Source: Oncomelania hupensis
Taxonomy: Eukaryota > Mollusca > Gastropoda > Littorinimorpha > Pomatiopsidae
DNA: 64,000 nt
Assembly (NCBI GenBank): GCA_036898135.1
Contig: CM072519.1
Span: 34,292,439 to 34,356,438, forward strand
Reading direction: 5' to 3'
Position numbers and translations under genes: made by a program. Positions 51,690 through 64,000 of the stretch are shown in pieces. The notes beneath the pieces are model-generated. The model saw only the letters and a program-made list of their open reading frames with translations. It did not search any database and had not been told where the DNA came from. Each line of letters begins with the position of its first letter. Positions within the stretch are counted from its first letter, which is position 1.

Positions 51690-52120
51690 ATTTTCTCCAA
51701 GTCTACTGGAGGGATTTGGTTCAAATTTGGTATATACTTACACTTTACGTATGCCTCCAACTTAAAATCAAACTTATGCAAATCAAGTGATGTAATCATG
51801 ATAACGTCACCTTTTAATTAATTATCATTGTTTTGTTTTAACATTTCCTTTTTTTTAAATTTGGTATGTAATTAGAGTGTATCGATGCATTAAGCCTTAA
51901 ACATAACTGTGATATACTGAGTGACGTCATCGTGTGATGTCATCATGGATACGTCATAATTTCTTGTTGTTTTTCCTAATCCTATTTTCCCCCAAACTAC
52001 TGGAGGAATTCGGTTGAAGTTTTATTTATATACTTAGACTTTACCTATGCATCTAACGTAAAGCCAAACTTACGCAAATCGAGTGGTGTACACATGATGA
52101 CGTCACTTTTAATTTAATTG
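51690..52120 (+). repeat. Diverged direct repeat, two copies
   Basis: About 135-bp units at 51690-51825 and 51980-52115. They share CCTATTTTC, ACTGGAGG, GGTT.AA..TTT, ATATACTTA, TTTAC.TATGC and ATGCAAATC/ACGCAAATC, then GTGATGTA/GTGGTGTA and GACGTCAC. Confidence 0.6.
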
Positions 52121-52124
52121 TATC

Positions 52125-52205
52125 GTTCTTATATAGCGCTGTTCCAGCTGAAGGGCTGCTGAAGGCAAAACCAGGTTGCATTCTTAGACACATCGTCTAA
52201 CACCT
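52125..52205 (-). repeat. L2/CR1-like 3' end
   Basis: The - strand carries CAGCTGGAACAGCGCTATAT and AAGAACGATAC, the same 3' motif as the copy at 39945. Confidence 0.45.
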
Positions 52206-52342
52206 CAATCGTCGTGTTTATGTAAAGGGCAATCACCCACCCCTCCCTCCCAAGGACATGACCGTCAGCATCTGTAACATCTTCCTTTTCTTCCTTCTCC
52301 TCCAACTTCTCTCTTTTTGTTCTTCCTCTTCTTTATTGTCTG

Positions 52343-52408
52343 AAACACAGAGTGTGTGTGGGTGTGTGGGTGTGTGTGTGTATGTGTGTGTGTGTGTGTG
52401 TGTGTGGG

Positions 52409-52436
<28 letters not shown>
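52343..52436. repeat. GT microsatellite
   Basis: About 45 GT units with GGGT interruptions. Confidence 0.9.
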
Positions 52437-52444
<8 letters not shown>

Positions 52445-52800
52445 TGAGAGAGAGAGAACTTTGCACCCGTTAGGATCCAGCACTTGTTTTTCATAAATGT
52501 ATGTATATATATTTTTTAAATTATATCGAATCATTGGAAAATCAGTTTGTGGTCATCTAATGCTAATACCAAGGCTTAAATTATCGATGGAGTCAATAAC
52601 GATAACATATCTATGAGCTGGCAAACGGGGCGAATTGAACTTATATAGAAGTAGACCTAAACGTTTGAATGATAGACCAATCGATTCATCCCATGCATAT
52701 GCAGTTCACATTTTTACAAAATTCGGTACTATTTGAATTTGATAATATCATACGCGCCTCGCATAAAAATGATCTATAAATTCTACGAGTTTTATTTTTA

Positions 52801-53900
52801 TTCCTATCCTATCCTATCCCGTAACTCGGAGGTCGTAGGGGCAACACAGATGATCGTTTAAACAGCGTACTCCATTTTTCCTGTCCTCAGCAACCATGAT
52901 TGTTTCGCTCAGTGTCAAACCAGTAGATTCTCGAATGTTATCCTCCCACCTCTTTTTCGGTCTCCCTCTTCTTCTACCTCCTTGCACTGTGCCTTGCAGG
53001 GTGGTCTTTGCAAGACCTGATGATCTGGTGACGTGGCCATACCATCGGAGTTTCCGTTTTTTCACCACTGTGAGCAGGTTATCGTGTTGTCCAATGGCTT
53101 GTGTGATGGTCTGTCGGATTTCGTCTTTGGTGATGTACTGGGTATAGGAAATGCCCAGAAGTCTTCTGTAGCACCTCATTTCCTTGCTTTGTATTCTTCG
53201 TTGTAGATCTGCTGTGAAGGTCCAGGAAGATGGAGATGACAAGGGAGCGCAGCAGTCTTACCTTGGAATGTAGACTGATGGTCCTGTTTTTCCAAATTGG
53301 CTTCAACCTCGCCAGGGCAGCAGTTGTTTGTACGATCCTGGAGAGGACTTCCTGTCGGGACCCATTGTCTGATACAATGGCTCCTAAATATTTGAAGCTA
53401 TGCACTGTGTTGAGGTATTGACCTTGGACTTTGATGTCCGTGCTGATACCATTGGTGTTGTTGGTCATCATTTTGGTCTTCTCTTTTTTTTTCCATTCCA
53501 TAGGCTCTGGAGGTAGTGTCAAGCCTCTGTACCAGCTGTTCAAGTTCTTGTTCCTCTCCAGCCAATCCATCAATGTCCTCCGCAAAACGAAGGTTGGAGA
53601 TTGCTCTTCCCCCTGTGCTGACTGTGCCTTCGTGATCTGCAAGGGCATCTGACATGATGCGCTCTAGGAAGATGTTGAAGAGTGTTGGAGAGAGTAGGCA
53701 TCCCTGACGCACACCGATTGTTGTTCTGAACCAGTTTCCGATGGCGCTGTTGTGGAAGACTGCACTGGTAGCCTTGTCATACAGGCTTTTGATGACTTCA
53801 ATAATTTTAGGGCTGATGTTGTACACTCTCATGGTTGCTCACAGAGCTGCATGCCAGACTCGGTCAAACGCCTTTTTGAAGTCTACGAACACATGATATA
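52801..53900 (-). mobile_element. RTE-like LINE copy, 5'-truncated
   Basis: On the - strand: VYNISPKIIEVIKSLYDK, GVRQGCLLSPTLFNIFLERI, RFAEDIDGLAGEEQELEQL, LQRRIQSKEMRCYRRLLGIS, RWYGHVTRSSGLAKTTL. It ends with GGATA units at 52801-52817. Several frameshifts; active site FAED. Confidence 0.85.
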
Positions 53901-54169
53901 GGTTATCATTATTAGGATTGGTTTAAACCTTTTTTATCAATTCATTTTCTATAGAGTTTTGAATTTCTTGACTAGAAAACGCTATCTTTATTGTTTGAGA
54001 ATTAATATTTGAACATTCTGAACACACTGGTACACCTTATGTATAAACATCCTTGTTTCATTCACATGCTGTTAAATTCAATGCAACGTCCACTTAACCT
54101 TCCAGTTCTTTGTAATAGAGATGAGATACACGAGCTGATTTCATATATGTTTGTTGCATACACGCTCTC

Positions 54170-54205
<36 letters not shown>

Positions 54206-54227
54206 CATCACTCTCTCTCTCTCTCTT

Positions 54228-54268
<41 letters not shown>
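54170..54268. repeat. CT microsatellite
   Basis: Interrupted CT array. Confidence 0.9.
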
Positions 54269-54270
<2 letters not shown>

Positions 54271-54407
54271 GATTTGTTTGACAAATTTTCCAACAAAAGG
54301 CATTTATTATTATAAGAAATTAAGAAATGGATTATATATATATATGATATAATGATGAAAAAGTGCCGTAAAACTTTGCACGATATATATATTATCTATA
54401 TAAACGC

Positions 54408-54470
54408 CAAATACTGAATTAGAAAAAGAAGCCGGCCGAAGTGTTAGAGGGTGGAGGCAATAGATGTTAT
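54408..54470 (+). repeat. Dispersed repeat, copy 1
   Basis: ATACTGAATTAGAAAAAGAA, then GCCGGCCGAAGTGTTAGAGG and GTGGAGGCAATAGATGTT. Nearly identical to 55817-55880. Family unknown. Confidence 0.6.
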
Positions 54471-54699
54471 ATATAAAGTTGGGTTTTGTATGTTTTACCC
54501 ACAGTTCAATTAGCCGGAAGAAGTGGGTGATCGAGGATCCCTCGTAATAATAATGGTATTGGATGCAGTTATTACAAACTGTCCAAATAAAACATTGATT
54601 TTTCGTCAACTTCGGTCAGTCTTCTGTTAGACCTAAATGTCGATCACTTAGATCGCAGGCTTTTTAAAGAAAAAGCATGTTTATAGTTTCTGTAGTAAG

Positions 54700-54701
54700 C
54701 T

Positions 54702-54774
<73 letters not shown>
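54700..54774. repeat. GTA microsatellite
   Basis: About 25 GTA units, interrupted by a retroposon 3' end. Confidence 0.95.
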
Positions 54775-54776
<2 letters not shown>

Positions 54777-54832
54777 CCTGGTCCAGATTTGGCTCGGAAG
54801 AGTCCGCTGGACCTAAAGCAATAATCATGCGG
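54775..54832 (+). mobile_element. Short 3' end of the TAATG retroposon in a GTA array
   Basis: Contains GGCTCGGAAGAGTCCGCTGG and CTAAAGCAATAATCATG, with no TAATG tail. It sits between a GTA microsatellite and a GTAGCAGCAGTAGTA remnant, suggesting insertion into the array. Confidence 0.6.
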
Positions 54833-55309
54833 GGTTGGTGGTAGCAGCAGTAGTAATAATAGCAGTTGTAGTAATCGAACTGGTTATTCTTTCAAACTGG
54901 TGTAAAATCAATGCATTGATGCTGAAGCAGGATTTTCTTCCGTGTTAAATCGTGTACCAATTTAACGTCCGGTTGGGGTTGACGCTACACAATGAACAAT
55001 GGATCTAAACTTTCTAAGAGAAATCCATTTCATTGTGAAATGGACTCTTCCGAATTGAAGAGAATGCGTAAATAGCCTACTCCATAAGAGGTTCCTTGTC
55101 AGTCGACAAACGGAGAAGACATAGTAGTTTGATGCATTACTCCGTTTATAAACTGATATTTAACCGAGTCTGGATTCTCAACAACATAGTGTAACTCCAA
55201 AAAGTCAGAGCAAAAACGTACTTCGAATCAAAGCCTGTACAGTAGTCATCGCTTCATATTCTTCGAGCAGAGGGCATTGCCGAAGTGGAATCCTTGGCTT
55301 GGATACAAG

Positions 55310-63489
<8,180 letters not shown>

Positions 63490-64000
63490 GTAAGCTCTAG
63501 TTACAAATCAAGGTAAGCTCTAGTCACAACTCAATGTAAGCTTTCAAGGTAAGCTCTAGTCACAACTCAAGGTAAGCTCTAGTCACAACTCAAGGTAAGC
63601 TCTAGTCACAACTCAGTGTAAGCTCTAGTCACAACTCAGTGTAAGCTCTAGTCACAACTCAGTGTAAGCTCTAGTCACAACTCAGTGTAAGCTCTAGTCA
63701 CAACTCAGTGTAAGCTCTAGTCACAACTCAAGGTAAGCTCTAGTCACAACTCAAGGTAAGCTCTAGTCACAACTCAGTGTAAGCTCTAGTCACAACTCAA
63801 GGTAAGCTCTAGTCACAACTCAATGTAAGCTCTAGTCACAACTCAGTGTAAGCTCTAGTCACAACTCAATGTAAGCTCTAGTCACAACTCAGTGTAAGCT
63901 CTAGTCACAACTCAATGTAAGCTCTAGTCACAACTCAATGTAAGCTCTAGTCACAACTCAGTGTAAGCTCTAGTCACAACTCAATGTAAGCTCTAGTCAC
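63490..64000 (+). repeat. 23-bp minisatellite composed of splice-donor copies
   Basis: Starts at the first base of the intron after exon 6 and continues to the window end: about 22 units starting GTAAGCTCTAGTCACA. The bases before each GT vary (CAAG, CAGT or CAAT). From 63595 on the period is exactly 23 bp; the first units are irregular. There are 23 GTAAGC motifs including the true donor. Confidence 0.95.

Noticed and set aside
63490..64000. CRISPR-like regular array
   Set aside because: The units are contiguous 23-bp repeats without unique spacers, in a eukaryotic intron.

Overview
This is a window of a eukaryotic nuclear genome, most likely an invertebrate animal and probably a lophotrochozoan such as a gastropod mollusc. 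The organism call is an inference from small exons in long introns, many LINE and SINE remnants and very dense microsatellites. Nothing looks prokaryotic. Two protein-coding genes can be followed exon by exon, both on the + strand. Everything else recognised is transposon, simple repeat or unassigned sequence.

Gene 1 (18494-42999) is a secreted zinc metallocarboxypeptidase of family M14A. It has 12 coding exons, about 525 residues and phase-consistent splice sites throughout. It carries a signal peptide, an activation propeptide ending in seven arginines, all canonical catalytic residues, and an Asp at the S1' specificity position, as in carboxypeptidase B. It ends in an unusual Thr/Pro-rich linker with a short C-terminal module. 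Its introns hold an RTE-like LINE lying between two GAT arrays, an L2-like LINE that contains a second LINE and a SINE, a large inverted repeat, a near-complete L2-like LINE on the - strand and several very short retroposons.

Gene 2 (55310 to past 63489) is the 5' part of an inter-alpha-trypsin inhibitor heavy-chain-like gene. Six exons encode a signal peptide, a VIT domain and the start of a von Willebrand A domain with its metal-binding DxSxS motif. Intron 2 holds a deleted hAT transposon with a perfect 8-bp target duplication. Intron 4 appears to use a GC donor. Intron 5 contains a retroposon whose target duplication copied the splice donor. Intron 6 begins as a 23-bp minisatellite in which every unit repeats the donor.

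Other regions: 1-18.4 kb is intergenic, with a foldback MITE, a full-length 575-bp retroposon, a degenerate RTE-like LINE, the C-terminal part of another LINE and a palindromic MITE. 43-55 kb is intergenic, with a diverged tandem duplication after gene 1, an inverted-repeat element with a candidate solo LTR inside it, two RTE-like LINE copies and fragments of other LINEs.

The most striking pattern is a set of six insertions of only 46-66 bp with exact 9-12 bp target-site duplications. They come from at least three retroposon 3' ends. Two of these ends carry a small GTCC/GGAC hairpin, and one insertion has a paralogous empty site in the same window. They look like minimal retroposed 3' ends.
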